A DNA stretch of 64,000 nucleotides from positions 310,001 to 374,000 of the forward strand of contig MCGT01000019.1 in assembly GCA_002104935.1 (NCBI GenBank), in the 5' to 3' direction. Below the pieces are notes generated by a model. That model was given only the letters and a program-made list of their open reading frames with translations. It did no database searches and was not told the DNA's origin. The stretch's first letter is position 1, and every line of letters starts with the position of its first letter. Of the stretch, positions 11,492 through 22,948 are shown in pieces. Origin of the DNA: Hesseltinella vesiculosa (lineage: Eukaryota > Mucoromycota > Mucoromycetes > Mucorales > Cunninghamellaceae). The translations under genes were made by a program, and so were the position numbers.

Positions 11492-12312
11492 CTAAGCAAA
11501 GTTTTCGTCACCGTCTCGGACTGTTTGATACGCTCCAGGGAAGGATCCCGGCGCTTCAGCCCAGCCTTTCAAAATAAAAACGTAAGTGGGTGGCTGCGGA
11601 GAAGCTATTTTTACCAACCTCCCACTGAATGCAAAGAATCGCCTCGGTTTTGGATGGCAGTCATGGCGGCAAGAATGGTGACAGGCTATGAAGAAGGCTC
11701 ATTGGTTAGAAGTGGCCGTCGATGAGGCCTTCGTGTTACCTTGACGATCAGGCTGAGGATGTTCATGCTGTGCCCAAAGGAAAAAATAGAAAAGACGTGA
11801 GGTGTCAGCCATCATGCCAACCACTTACATTAATGCGAATGAAAATCCACTTTCAGGCTGCCCACGACCACTGCCGTGAAGAATAAACCACACGACATCT
11901 AAAAACACGCTCAGACTGAGCACATACGTAAACTACATAAACAAAGTGTCAGTCACGGCATGTCATCTTTCTACACCATCCCAATGTACTGTTTTGATGG
12001 GTGAATTTGACTCGTGATAGTTGTAGGCCCAGATACCGAAGAAGAAGATGGGTATGTTGTAGGTGGGATTGGTAGAAATGGCGCCAAAAAGAGATAAGCC
12101 CTGGTAATGAAAGAAAAAGTGAGCGACGGGATGACGTCAGTCCGGTAGATGCCTATTGTCTTTCATCAACCAAAGAAGAAACAGTGATAGATGCATAAAA
12201 GGAAAGCACCAAAGGCAGAGTAAAAAGCGAGACGGTGGGAAAAGCTTACGAGGTGAATGCCAAGCAAGGATGCCAAGCTTGTTTGTTGGGCAAACTGTTG
12301 AACAGAATCCAT
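11492..12312 (-). CDS. ATRAP-like small multi-span membrane protein
   Basis: Six minus-strand exons, 12312-12250, 12100-11990, 11932-11829, 11767-11740, 11685-11619 and 11565-11492, join in phase into 148 residues. The fourth exon is only 28 nt. The protein has about four hydrophobic segments (near residues 18-30, 33-50, 58-76 and 88-108) and a soluble C-terminal tail with APGSFPGAYQ and an acidic end. The arrangement, a compact hairpin of spans with FLDVVWF in the third, resembles the angiotensin II receptor-associated protein (ATRAP/AGTRAP) family, whose animal members sit in endosomal and trans-Golgi membranes. The resemblance is in topology and a few positions, so the assignment is moderate. 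Confidence 0.65.
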
Positions 12313-12820
12313 ATTGAAGTAAAGATGTAGGAGATAACACGAATAAACGATGGCCTTGTACTAATCAGGGAATCACAGGCAAGCGTCGATGGATACAGTA
12401 ATATCCAAAAAAAAAAAAAAAAAAGAGCGGAAAAAGGGGAACGTGAAAAAGGAAAGCAGTTTGAATTCAATAGAATGCAAAGCTGTGGTTTGATTGGCTG
12501 GAAAAACACTCTTTTGTCAAGCCAAAAGTGTGGAGAGGGTGGCCTTTCCCTTTTGGTTCAGCTTGTATTCAACAGCCACTGGTGAAATCAAGGTTGCCAC
12601 GTGCCAGCAGGCGAAACACCACCAAACCAGATCTTGGCGTGTCGCATGTGGAATCCTAGGCTTTTTATTGGTCAGCCAAGTCAATGGCAAAAAAACCAGC
12701 AACATTGTAACTCAAAAAAAAAAGCCAAAAGGATGATCGGCCGTGTTCCTTTTTTTCCCTTCTCTTCTTTCTCTTTTTTATTCGACCAGATTTTTATTAC
12801 ATTTTATTTTTTGATTTTGC
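12313..12820. other. Divergent intergenic region
   Basis: This 500-bp gap carries the promoters of the ATRAP-like gene (minus) and the PH/LRR gene (plus). A pyrimidine-rich block at about 12740-12815 precedes the plus-strand start, the usual leader style in this window. Confidence 0.45.
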
Positions 12821-15804
12821 ATGGCATCAGGCACTCCCAGTCCTCGTCACAGTCTCCATTCCTCCGCCTCGACCTATTCCTCGTCCACCTCCTCGTCATT
12901 CACTCAGCGCCAAAGCAATTCAATACGCATGGCCACCCGTGGCTTCCGACCCCATCGCCAAAACTCGAACAATTCCTCATTAAGCAATGGCCAGTCATCG
13001 CAACTGGAACATTCCTATGCAACCATCACCACCATGATACCGGAAGGCGGCTATGAACCTCCCCACCAGCGGTCGCCGCGCTTGCCTCCCACTTTTCAGC
13101 CTGTCCCCATGGACGCCCGGTCTGTCTCGACCTCGTCTGGGTCGTTGCCACCGCCCATGTCACCTACCTTTCTGGAAGCGCCTGAGACACCCGATCATGT
13201 GTATCCTCTCAACGAACACATGAAACAAATGCAGCGCCTCACTTTGGATGCCAGCAAGAAACTCTTCAAGGTCGTCTACACTGGTCTGGTCACCCTGAAA
13301 ACCGTCACAGCCCGTATCCCCATCAACAAGCAGCAATACCTGGTCCTGACCAACCACCATCTGCTCCAGTACAAATCCGAACGCAAAGCTCGTGCTGACA
13401 TTGATTTCCATGCGCAAGAAACCCATACCTGGCCGAACATCCCCGCTGACCGCATCGTCTTGACCCTCGGGTCGATCTTTGCCATCCACCACATCGTCAG
13501 TAGCCCGCACACCTTCCGTATTGAGCACATCCACCCTCATTCCCAAGAAACCCAAGCCCTGATCATCACCTGCCCGTCGCTCAAGGAATGCCAGCTGTGG
13601 GTGGCCAAACTGCGCCAAGCCGTCGCCGCCTTCCACATCACCTTGCTCGATAACAGCACGCTGACGGACACCGAGCGCTTCTCGGTGCGCGACCGCCTGG
13701 CCAAGCACAACGATACCCTGGATCAAGACACCATGTTTATGCAAAAGGTCATCTACAAGGAAAAGCGGGTCAAGCAAGCCGCCGACGGCCGCCAGCCGCA
13801 GCACGCCAACGTCAAAGAAGTCTTCCAGCCCGTCCTCCTTGCCATCGGCAAGTTCAGCCTGTACCTGCTGCCTCCTCCCGGCTCCGACATGGACAAGTAC
13901 TGGAAGTCGCTCGAACGTGACCGCTACGGCCTATTGTCCATCCACGGCATCCAGCATCAAGGCGACGATGACACCTTCAAGGTCCTTGTTGGCCAGGTCG
14001 GCCACCCCACCCGCCAGCTGGTGCTTGTGTCCACCCTCTGCGAACAAATCATCCATCACCTGCGCCAGGCCATCCATGCCGCAACCGCTCACTCGTCTCT
14101 CAAGACCTGCCGCCTCGAGCTTCCGAAAGAAATGGCCACCGTTGCTCTGCAGAGGCTCACCCTCGACGTCGAAGACCCTTTTGACCTGCTCATGCATGCC
14201 TACTGCGCCTCCCTCAACCTCAACCGCACGCGTATCAAGTACCAAATCCGAGGCAAGTCTGCCGACACCTTTGTCCTCCTGCCACCCGATCCTGTGAACG
14301 ACTCCCCGGTAGCCTACTCCAAGTATGAACTTTTAGCCATCCTTCGCGCCTTGCAAAATTACGTAAGCCTGGAAAAAAAATAATAGTGAAACCTCAAACA
14401 CAAGCAGCTCAACCGTTTTTTTTTTTTCTCAACCCAGCCTCGGTTTCATCAAGTGGTACTGGCAGGCATCTCATTGAAGCCATTGGAAACCTGGCAGCAG
14501 AGCAAAGATGACTCATGGACTCGGTGTCAGAACGAAGCTTTGCCGACGAGCAACCTCTTGGCCAACGAGCTATACTCTCTGCTGGTGAGCTGTCAGCCTG
14601 TGCTCCAGAAACTAGACCTGACCGACTGTGCCATCGGCAAGGACAACGCCGTAAGCGATGGTGGCCTCATTGCCATCGGCCTGGCCGTCAGCCACGGCAA
14701 ATGCTGTCTGCGCTCGCTCAAACTTGGCAAGAACAAGTTCAAAGGCCCTGACCTGCATGCTTTGCTGACCGCGATTCCCACCCTTGCGCCTACGCTGGTG
14801 ACCCTGGATGTCCAAGAAGCTGATTTGGATTTTGAACAGTTGGAGATGCTGATCACTCGACTGTTGCAGCAGCAGCCTGTCAACTTACGCCACCTCGACG
14901 TGTCCATGTTCACCAACGACAAGACCGCCCCTCCTCCCAAAGACCGGCAATGGATGCTGTCCAGCAACCTGATGAACACCCTGCTTCAAGGTGGCCCTCA
15001 CCGGCTTGTGTCCATTGGTCTCCGCGGCCACCGCCTGCGTCTTAGCCCCGGCTGCCTCGACCTCAGCACGTTCCGTCATGTGGATCTGGGCTACAATCAC
15101 TTCAGTCACGACAATGTCAACGCCCTCTGCCGCTGGATCCAAACCCCGACCTCCTTTGCCGCTGTCGAGTATCTTAGTCTGCACGGATGTCATCTTGACG
15201 GCCATAAGCTGCGCGACGTGCTGACCGCCATTACCAAGTCAGGCAACAACCGTGTGCATCTGGATGCCGGCGGCAACCCTATCTGGCGCGAAGTGGCCCA
15301 CATGCCTAGACTGATCCACGCATTTATGCACAACGAAGGCCCCCGCTCTCTTGCCCTCACTTCCATCGACTGGGAAGATGCTGTGGTCCGGGAATTCCTG
15401 GATGCTGTGCGCGACAACCAAACCCTGCAGTCGCTGGATCTCTCCGACATGCGTCTGGACATTGGCCACCACCATGATCAAGACGGCGGCCTCTCGGGAG
15501 AAACCACCCGCGTGCTCGCCATGGTGTTTGAACGCAACTCTTGCCTCACCAGCCTCACCTTGTCCATGCATTCAACCGACCTGTCCGCCAAATCTGCCAA
15601 ATACATCGCCCCTGGCGTCACTGCTGCCCTCGGTGGCCTCAAACTTAACCGCACCTTGCGCCATATGGACCTGACTGGTCTTGGTATTGGTGACCATGGC
15701 GCCACCGCTCTTGGTGACGTTCTCGGATGTGAAACGGCTCTAGAATCGCTCCTTCTTGACAACAACAGGGTAAGTAGAAAAAAAAATGGACCTGAACGAA
15801 AGTT

Positions 15805-15835
<31 letters not shown>

Positions 15836-16968
15836 CTTAGATCACCATTGATGGCTTCCGTGCTTTGTCGACTGCCATGCAATCCAACCATCGTCTCATA
15901 ACGTTGCCCAAGCCCATCAACGATATACGGTTCCAACTCCAGGACCTCAAGAACACCATCGATGACCTGACCCAGATGGAGAAAGAAACCCAGTGGTTCA
16001 TTATGCATTCGACTGGCTCGAATGTCAAACAAGCAACCACCCAGCTCCTTACGCAACAAAACGCTCGCCAGACCGCCGAGTTGAACCAGCGTGAAATCCA
16101 TACCGTCATCCAGACCTTGATGGCTCTGGTCGAACGCAACGCTTCGGAGCTTGGCCTATGGAGCCAGCCCAAAGCCCAGCCCACGCCTCGACCCTATGCC
16201 TCGTCTGTCAGCTCCTTGCCGTCACGACCTCCCACAGCCACCAGCCTGGCTGCTGTTGGCGTCCCAAACGGCAACAATCTCCCTGGCTATGCTCATGCCA
16301 AACCACCCCAACCTTTGTCCCGTGAAGCAACAAAAGTGTATGCTCATCCTCCCCATCTGGCTGCACCTTCGCCAGCCATGCCAGCCGAAGACGCCTCCTT
16401 CCAAGCCTATGTTCACGGCTTTGAAGACAGTCCAGACCATTACGACCCCAGCAACCTGCCTCCGCCGCAGGATGCCTATCCACCCTACGAAGTCATGTCG
16501 CCCGTCACAACCGAAAGTGACATGTCCTTCTCAAGGCGTACCACTTTCTCCTCTGTCCACAGCCAGTACCAGCAGCCGCACCAGCAGCCGCACGACATGG
16601 CCATGTATTTCCCGGACGGTCGCCACCCAAGCACCAGCAGCGCCTCCCGCTCCTACTCTCGCTCAGGCTCCATGTCCACCATGAATGGCTCGTATTCCCG
16701 CGGTGCTCCTCCTCCGCTTCCCACCTCATCCATGCCCATCCCCATGGACAACCCTGGCTTTACTGACGATTTTGGTCCTCGGTCAGGCAACTACCTGTCC
16801 AGCTCACCCGCCTCACCGCGCCCCCACCCATCCTTCAGTCAGCAATATGCTTCTTATGCCCAAAACAGCTATCCTCAGAGTGTTATGTCTTCCTCCCAAG
16901 ATTCATGGGCCGATGAAGATCACCAAGTCCACCGAAAATACCTGCCTCCTGATGACCGTCAAAGATAG
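12821..16968 (+). CDS. PH-domain and leucine-rich-repeat protein, CARMIL-like
   Basis: Three exons, 12821-14362, 14438-15769 and 15841-16968, encode 1,333 residues. Order of parts: a Ser-rich disordered N-terminus (1-125); a PH-like region at about 140-270 ending in an ECQLWVAKLRQAV helix; a second PH-like block at about 335-430; then leucine-rich repeats (RNI type) from about 515 to 975, with repeats such as LRSLKLGKNKF, LQSLDLSDM and LESLLLDNNR. After the repeats comes LPKPINDI plus a helical segment, then a Pro/Ser/Tyr-rich tail of about 250 residues. PH, LRR, a P-x-P-x-x-DI helical linker and a Pro-rich tail is the architecture of CARMIL proteins, which regulate actin capping protein; a capping-protein-interaction motif was not identified, so the role is inferred. 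A run of about 25 T sits in the second intron. Confidence 0.75.
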
Positions 16969-17141
16969 TCCTTCACATGCTCTCTTCACTATTTTCCATT
17001 CATGCCTATCTTTTTGATTTTTGTATTTGTAATGTCTTTTTTTTTTTTTTTTTTTCCTTCACATCTATTGGTTCCCTTTCATCATTTTCCTTATCCACTC
17101 ACACATCTTTGCAATAAATTTAATTTTTTTTACTCCTTTGA

Positions 17142-18607
17142 TCATGAAGATGACAAACCTTGGTGAGTGAGGATGATGGTGGATACATTTTCCACTTGTT
17201 CCTCCAATGTTTTACTTAGATCCAGGCACACTGGCGCTTGATCTTGATGTTGATAGTTTAGCACAAGGCGCTATCAAGATAAAAATAGATGAGAAATGAG
17301 CAAATCACCACGCTTGTCCATTGGCTCACTCACGGGCCACCTTTTTTTTTTTCTCACGTTATTTTTTTTTTTTTACCTCGGGGTGATCGGGCGGCAGAGT
17401 GTGATTGTTGTTTTTGATATGAGCGTAATCGGTCAAGAGATCCAATGTTTTGCCAGCTCGGTTGTACTTTTTGGATATCAAGAACGTGATGAGTTGCCCG
17501 AAACATTTTTGTTTTGCTGAAGCTCTTTCCTACTTTGTCTAGATACATTGGCTGCGTTGATTGTCGCGACTCGTTTGGAAACTGAACATGGACATAAAGC
17601 CGCGACGCCATTGGCACAGATCCCAATCCCTGAGGATGGACAAAAAAAGAACAGTCAGACGCGCACCTGCTTCTCTTGTGTTCCCACTGATTTTTAAGCT
17701 TCCTGTACCTTGGCTTTGGCTTTTATCTTCATCAGTTCGATCTTGGGATTGGTGACGGAAGTCTTTTTGGTCATTTTTATTGGGGGCGATGAGGCGGTGA
17801 ACGTTGGTGTGAACGTCTTGGCCAGTTTCTCCTGTGCTTGGGCTCGACGCTGATCTTTGACGTCCACTTTTAGGGATGCGCAGTCATGCACTGCTGGGTA
17901 TCTATGCCTGTGATGACCGAAAGAGAGAGCATGAGACTGCGGTCATCCAGACGAAAAAGAAAGAGGCGCAGTTACCTGAGGCAGTAGTCACGGCCGCACC
18001 CATTGCAGTGAGCCGGGCCAATGTGAGGATCAAGGTCGTGGCAACCTTGGACTTGGCAGCTACAAGGCTTGGTCTTGGAGCTGGCGCTGGACGGATAGAG
18101 ATGGAGGCGGCACTGGGAAGCTTGGTGCGCTTTCAGCTTAGATAAGGAAGAGCCGGGGTCAGTCACACCTAGCCATGGCGGTCTTCTCAATTATATTACC
18201 GTTTCGTCTTGCGATTGATGTTCATTGAAAACAAGCTGCTGGCATTCTGGGCATGTCGTCACCTTCTTGTCATAGTTGTTCCACTGGATGCATCCGTGTG
18301 TCGCTGGCAATCGATGATCGCCACTAGCGGAAAGAGGCCAAGCAACGTTAGACATGCTACGATATGATGATTGTACTGTATATTCTTACCAATAGACTTC
18401 GCGGCAAAATGGGCATGCTACAGGTAGGAAATCTTCAAAAGCACAATACAAGAAAAAGTCAGGGGCAAACATGTGATTTCGTTCTTTTTATTTTTTATTT
18501 TTGCTGTTAATCGGAACAGATCCTTCTTTCATTTTGGTAATGAGATTCTTACCTAGTGATTGGCAGGACGAAAGAGTACAGTGTTTCCCAAGCTGAGGCA
18601 GTTCCAT
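17142..18607 (-). CDS. AN1-type zinc finger protein, ZFAND1/Cuz1-like
   Basis: Eight minus-strand exons (18607-18553, 18432-18390, 18323-18200, 18136-17976, 17907-17709, 17629-17534, 17466-17377, 17270-17142) give 298 residues. Two AN1 zinc fingers are visible: LGKHC...C...LDFLPVACPFC...YCGDHR...HGC at residues 7-50, and C.V.GC...HCNGCGRDYCLRHR...HDC at about 100-140. A Lys/Thr-rich linker follows, then a C-terminal ubiquitin-like region (LYVHVQFP ... TLDLLTDYAHI). Two AN1 fingers plus a UBL-like end is the layout of human ZFAND1; yeast Cuz1 (one finger plus UBL) is related. These adaptors bring Cdc48/p97 and the proteasome to arsenite-stress substrates and stress granules. Role is inferred from the family. 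Confidence 0.88.
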
Positions 18608-19504
18608 CTTTCCGAATGAAAAAAAAAAAAAAAAAAAAAAAAGTAAGCGGGCCGCAAGCGTCTGCATGGGATCCTGCAGCCAATGACGTAGGATGAAGTT
18701 CACCACCTCTTCAGGTTCTTTTCCCACCGCACGCATTCATAGTGTGAGTACGTTGTAGATATGGTGGGAAGCACTGGATAACAATCTAACCCTTGCAAGT
18801 GACAAGTTTGAAACGGAAAGAAAGCCAGGCAGAGCCATGGACTGGGCATCTGTGCCTGGGCAGCGTACAAACGCCTTGTTCTAGTTCTCCAGCACAACGT
18901 CTGAATGCCATTACTTTTTTTCTATAGCCTTCTCTCATCATGTGCTGTCTGTCTGCAAATTAGAAAGTCGAATCGATTTTTCGAAAATTTACGTCTAATT
19001 TTCTGATTTTCGCCTAGTGAGGTTTTTTCATCGGATCCAAAGGGGGGGCCACCTGGGTGATTTTCAAAAAATAATACTACTTCAATTGCACGTTCTAGTG
19101 ATTGGATCAGTGTGGAAATTTACATGGGAGTATATTTTTTTGCCAGACATTGATGCTGAAATAATCAGAGCGGTTGGACAAGGTCGCCCAGCCAACTTGC
19201 AACGGGCTGACGTTTTTAGACGTGTTGTCGCCAGCCAAAAAAAAATGAAAAATGACACCTTGTCACATTTCGTTCTCCGCAGACTGCTCGAACATTGCCT
19301 GATGTAGAAAGAATGTCCGCTGGGCTAGCAAGCTGGAGGAACGGCCCCGGGAAAAATCCAAAAGGGGAAAGCCTTTTGCCGTGGCTGTCAGTCTTGTTTT
19401 TTTCTTTTTTATTGAGTGGGCTATGGTACAACAAGAGTTTTATAGTTCTAGCTGAGGTATGCTGGGGGTGATTCGATTGAAATACGAAGAGGGAGATGGT
19501 TGGC
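18608..19504. other. Intergenic region, 0.9 kb
   Basis: No supported gene. An open frame of 96 codons at 19017-19307 (+) has no recognisable motif and no splice partners. The interval lies upstream of the ZFAND1-like gene and downstream of bL28m. Confidence 0.45.
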
Positions 19505-19925
19505 CTAGACCGAGGCATCGATTTTCTTTTGTTGCTTAAGCAACAATGTCTTTAACTCGACGGCCTTGGTGCTGGCGAGGTTCTTGTCCTTGGTTTCTAA
19601 TAAATACTTGTCGAGACCGCCCTTTTTGTCAATGGTTCGTAGTACGGCAGTGGTGACCTTGAGTTGGAAGAATCGCTGCAGAGCATCGGAATAGATCTTT
19701 TTGGTTTGAACATTAGGCAACCAGTTGCGGCGAGTTTTCTTTTTCGAAAAGGGATTCTGAAAAAAAAAGGGTGGTTAGATTTTGTTTTGCTGGCATCTTT
19801 TTGAATTTCAGGTGTCGAGATCTTACATTGTTGCCGAACTGAATGTGCTTACCACCAAACAAGCCACGTTGGGCTCTCTTGAAGGTGGCTCTGGCCAAAG
19901 AATAAGCTGGATTGGCTGAGAGCAT
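19505..19925 (-). CDS. Mitochondrial large-subunit ribosomal protein bL28m
   Basis: Two minus-strand exons, 19925-19827 and 19756-19505, encode 116 residues. The core KRAQRGLFGGKHIQFGNN followed by SKKKTRRNWLPNVQ is the bL28 signature, and the LKVTTAVLRTIDKKGGLD segment matches the C-terminal helix of the mitochondrial form (yeast Mrpl24). A short basic, Ala/Ser-containing N-terminus fits a mitochondrial presequence. The protein would be imported and assembled into the mitoribosome. The intron falls right after FGNN. Confidence 0.9.
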
Positions 19926-20062
19926 AATGAAAAAGGTGATCAAGAAATAAAAGAAAAAAAAAATTGAGGCTGGTTGTTTTTTTTTTTTTTTTTGCCAATC
20001 ACAAAGTCAGCTTGGGCTAGTTTTTCAAAAGATCAAGGTGTTTATTTGAAGAGAGGGGTAAA

Positions 20063-22237
20063 TCAGACAAAGGGTATTTTCTTGTTGTTGATGACCAAGG
20101 AGCGGATGGAGCGACAGATGATATGCATCAAAGGCAGGTCTCTAATGAGGAGCAAGCTGTTGTTGTCCAGTTGATCATGGCGATAGACTTCTTCGGCCGA
20201 CTGGCAAAAACTGGCATACCAGGGGCAGGTGGTGGTGACTTGCTCGAGGGAGAGGACAGAAGTGAAGGGCTGGGCAGGATCAAAGGCAACCAGCTCGCAC
20301 TCACCGTCCGAACCAGGTTCGCAAGACTTGACCATATGCCAGGCACACTGAGGGTGTTGCAGCTGAGAGAAGCTCGGCGTGTCAATGTCGACAAGATCGC
20401 AAGGGACCTTGAGTAAGGAGTACAGCCGCACGAGCGTTGTATCGCGGTCCTGGATCTCCAGAGAATCCAGCTGGAGATGGGGCAAGCGCAGGTGACAAGA
20501 GGATGGCTGAGGATCGGTGGGCTTACCCACCGAGTCGACATAGAAGGCTGACAAGGATCGACAGGCATTGGACAGGCACAAGCGGGATAGGCTCGGTAGG
20601 TGGGTATCCAGCCAATCCATCACATCCAAAGAGTAAACCACAGAACGCAGTTCAAGGGTGACCAAGGGAAAGCCATCGGGTTTTCTGGGTCGATACAGAC
20701 CCAAGGACGAAGACGGCGGTATGTGGGTGCCTACGACCCCTACTGAGCCATCTGGCTGGCGTTGCTCTTGCCAGATGAACGTGGTGGATAGGGCGAGGCG
20801 GGCGTCGGCCAGGGCCAGGCGACGGAGCCTAGGAAGCGCATACAGCAGGTCGTCGAATGCAAAGGGTGTGGCGAACGCTTTCCAGCGCAGAGCAAGGTCG
20901 GTGAGGTGGCGGTACTGGGACAGCAGGCGGATGAGCTGGTCGGTATCAAAGAGCGGGGGCGAGACGGGTGGAAAGGAGATCTCCATGGCCGGGGCGAGGT
21001 CCAATGTGGTGAGGTGGTGGAACAGCAGAGGGCTGTTGAGCAGCTTTTCAGCAAACGGAACGCCAATGGTGTGCTGGGAGGTGTTGGAGGAGGAGGTGGT
21101 GGTAGGCAGCTCCAGACACACGTTGCGCAAAGGACGGCTCAAGGCAGTGAAAAAGAAAGCGGGCAAGGAGATGTTGCGGAGCTCGAGGGTGGTGAGGGCG
21201 GTGCAGTGGGATCCAAATTTGGCGATGATGTCGGTGGCATCCATATGCTGTGTGGCAGCGGGAGAGGATTGGATGAAATCCAGGAATCTTGCGCTCGTTG
21301 TGGTGCCATATTGTCGCAATTTCAGATCGGCCAGGTGTGGGTAGTTGAGGGCAAAATAGAGCAACCAATCGTTGAAGTAGCCAGGAAGGCCGTTCATGAA
21401 TTTGACCGAGAGAGCGCGGAGGGGCCGGGCTTGGGATGTTTGGTAAGTGGCCTGGGATGCCAATAACTCGGGGATATTGTGGATCATGGAGCACTGCAAG
21501 GTCAGGGAGTGTAATTGGGGACATTGGGTGTGGATAAAGTCGAGGTAGTCGGCGTCCAGATAATGGCCATTGTACATGACGAGGTGAGTGAGGCTGGGTA
21601 GGAAGGGTAGGAAGGCAGGGAGGTCATCTTCTTGGGACCCAAAGGACAGTTTCGTGGATAGGTGTTTGAGATGGGCAAAGGGAGCGAGGAAGCTGGCGAG
21701 GGTAAAAGTAAAGTCGATTTTGGCAGGGGGAGGTGGTGGAGGATCGTTTTCGGAAACAGGATCGTCGGGCTGCTCTTCTTGGCCGGGCAAGAACGAAGCA
21801 AGATAGTTGAAAGCCGTTTCCGAGATGTTGGCTGTGGTCTGGTAAAACAAGGAAGGAGGATCAGGTACGGGCTGGGGTGGTCGGTGAGGTGGCTGGCTTT
21901 GGTCATTCCAGATGGACCATTCGAGATGAAGCGTGTCGACGTTCTTGCACCAGGCAGGTAAGAGAGGTAGATGGCGATCGGTGATGGACTTGACATTGAC
22001 GCGAATGTCCCGCACGGCATCAACAACATTGCGTTGGCGTTGCGCAGACGCGAGAAAGCTGTGGCAAATCTCGGCCAGATGTTGGTTGTCGCGAATGTCG
22101 ATGGTGCGATAGAGATGGAACAAAAAGAGTCGCTCCCACGCCTGCGAAACGACGCAGCATTGCAGTAATGCTGATGTATCCAAGTAGTCGACTGTCAAGT
22201 CGATGATTTCAGGAGGGAGGTCAAGCAGGCAGCCCAT
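20063..22237 (-). CDS. F-box protein with leucine-rich C-terminal region
   Basis: A single uninterrupted frame of 724 residues from ATG at 22237; the frame extends 34 codons further upstream but that part is a hydrophobic/basic leader unlike the F-box start. Residues 3-47 form an F-box (LLDLPPEIIDLTVDYL ... CCVVSQAWERL), the motif that docks on Skp1 in SCF ubiquitin ligases. The remainder has many spaced Leu patterns (LTHLVMYNG, LTTLELRNISL, LRRLALADARL) compatible with degenerate leucine-rich repeats for substrate binding, and a Pro-rich insert near residue 200. Mucoromycota carry many F-box paralogues of this size; the substrate is unknown. Strong open frames on the opposite strand are shadows of GC-rich coding sequence. 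Confidence 0.85.
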   Translation of the reverse strand: MGCLLDLPPEIIDLTVDYLDTSALLQCCVVSQAWERLFLFHLYRTIDIRDNQHLAEICHSFLASAQRQRNVVDAVRDIRVNVKSITDRHLPLLPAWCKNVDTLHLEWSIWNDQSQPPHRPPQPVPDPPSLFYQTTANISETAFNYLASFLPGQEEQPDDPVSENDPPPPPPAKIDFTFTLASFLAPFAHLKHLSTKLSFGSQEDDLPAFLPFLPSLTHLVMYNGHYLDADYLDFIHTQCPQLHSLTLQCSMIHNIPELLASQATYQTSQARPLRALSVKFMNGLPGYFNDWLLYFALNYPHLADLKLRQYGTTTSARFLDFIQSSPAATQHMDATDIIAKFGSHCTALTTLELRNISLPAFFFTALSRPLRNVCLELPTTTSSSNTSQHTIGVPFAEKLLNSPLLFHHLTTLDLAPAMEISFPPVSPPLFDTDQLIRLLSQYRHLTDLALRWKAFATPFAFDDLLYALPRLRRLALADARLALSTTFIWQEQRQPDGSVGVVGTHIPPSSSLGLYRPRKPDGFPLVTLELRSVVYSLDVMDWLDTHLPSLSRLCLSNACRSLSAFYVDSVGKPTDPQPSSCHLRLPHLQLDSLEIQDRDTTLVRLYSLLKVPCDLVDIDTPSFSQLQHPQCAWHMVKSCEPGSDGECELVAFDPAQPFTSVLSLEQVTTTCPWYASFCQSAEEVYRHDQLDNNSLLLIRDLPLMHIICRSIRSLVINNKKIPFV

Positions 22238-22948
22238 GAGAAGAAACAGGATGAATGGTGATAAAAAGAAGCAAGAGGGGCAGGAGCGTTTGGAAAAAAA
22301 GCGGGGGAAAGATGGAGAACCAATCAAGAAGATGCCCACAGATGTAGCAGTTTTTTTTTGCGTGGTTTGTTTCTGGGCATGTGACTTTCTATTTTTTGCG
22401 CAAAGGCTGCGGCGACTTGGAAGAGAGGGGGGTTTGTCAGGTGTCTGCCATGGATTTTTTTAGAAAAAGATTTGGAAATCAACAACGTGGAAGCCCTCAA
22501 TTTCAAATGCACCAATCATTGAAGCAATGAAGGGACCCTGACATGATCAGATGAACCATTGGGCTTGTTGACAACAACCCCTCCCTCTTTTTCGGGGAAT
22601 GACACACCAGCTGTTGCTTGCTCATCATCATCATCTAAACGGATGAGGTCGGAACTTCTAAATTTGCATAATTTGAACAAAAACAAAAAAAAAATAGTCC
22701 TTTGCCTATTGTTTCATGGCGATGATGTAAAACAATGAGCTTTCTCCTTCAAACTTAAAGGGATACAATAAAAAAGTAATATAACAAACAAATTACCTGC
22801 GTCACAAAAAGGAAACAAAAGGGTGGCATAGCTTTCATTGGTGTGTTCATCTGACTCGCATTTGGAACTCAACGACTTTTTTAAAAAGGGGGAAAGTGTC
22901 ATTTCTTTTTCCACTCCTTTTTTTTCTTTTTTGCTCATTCTGTGACTT
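22238..22948. other. Divergent intergenic region, F-box / cyclin genes
   Basis: About 700 bp with the promoters of two divergent genes. Poly-A and poly-T tracts; a pyrimidine-rich block at 22915-22940 precedes the cyclin start. No other feature recognised. Confidence 0.45.

Noticed and set aside
13160..13804. 214-codon antisense frame in the PH/LRR gene
   Set aside because: Shadow of biased codons in a gene with conserved domains on the plus strand.
19017..19307. 96-codon frame in the 18.6-19.5 kb gap
   Set aside because: No domain, no splice partners, no leader; most likely chance.
20658..21344. 228-codon plus-strand frame inside the F-box gene
   Set aside because: Composition is Arg/Ser/Gly-rich shadow sequence; the minus frame is continuous for 724 codons with an F-box.
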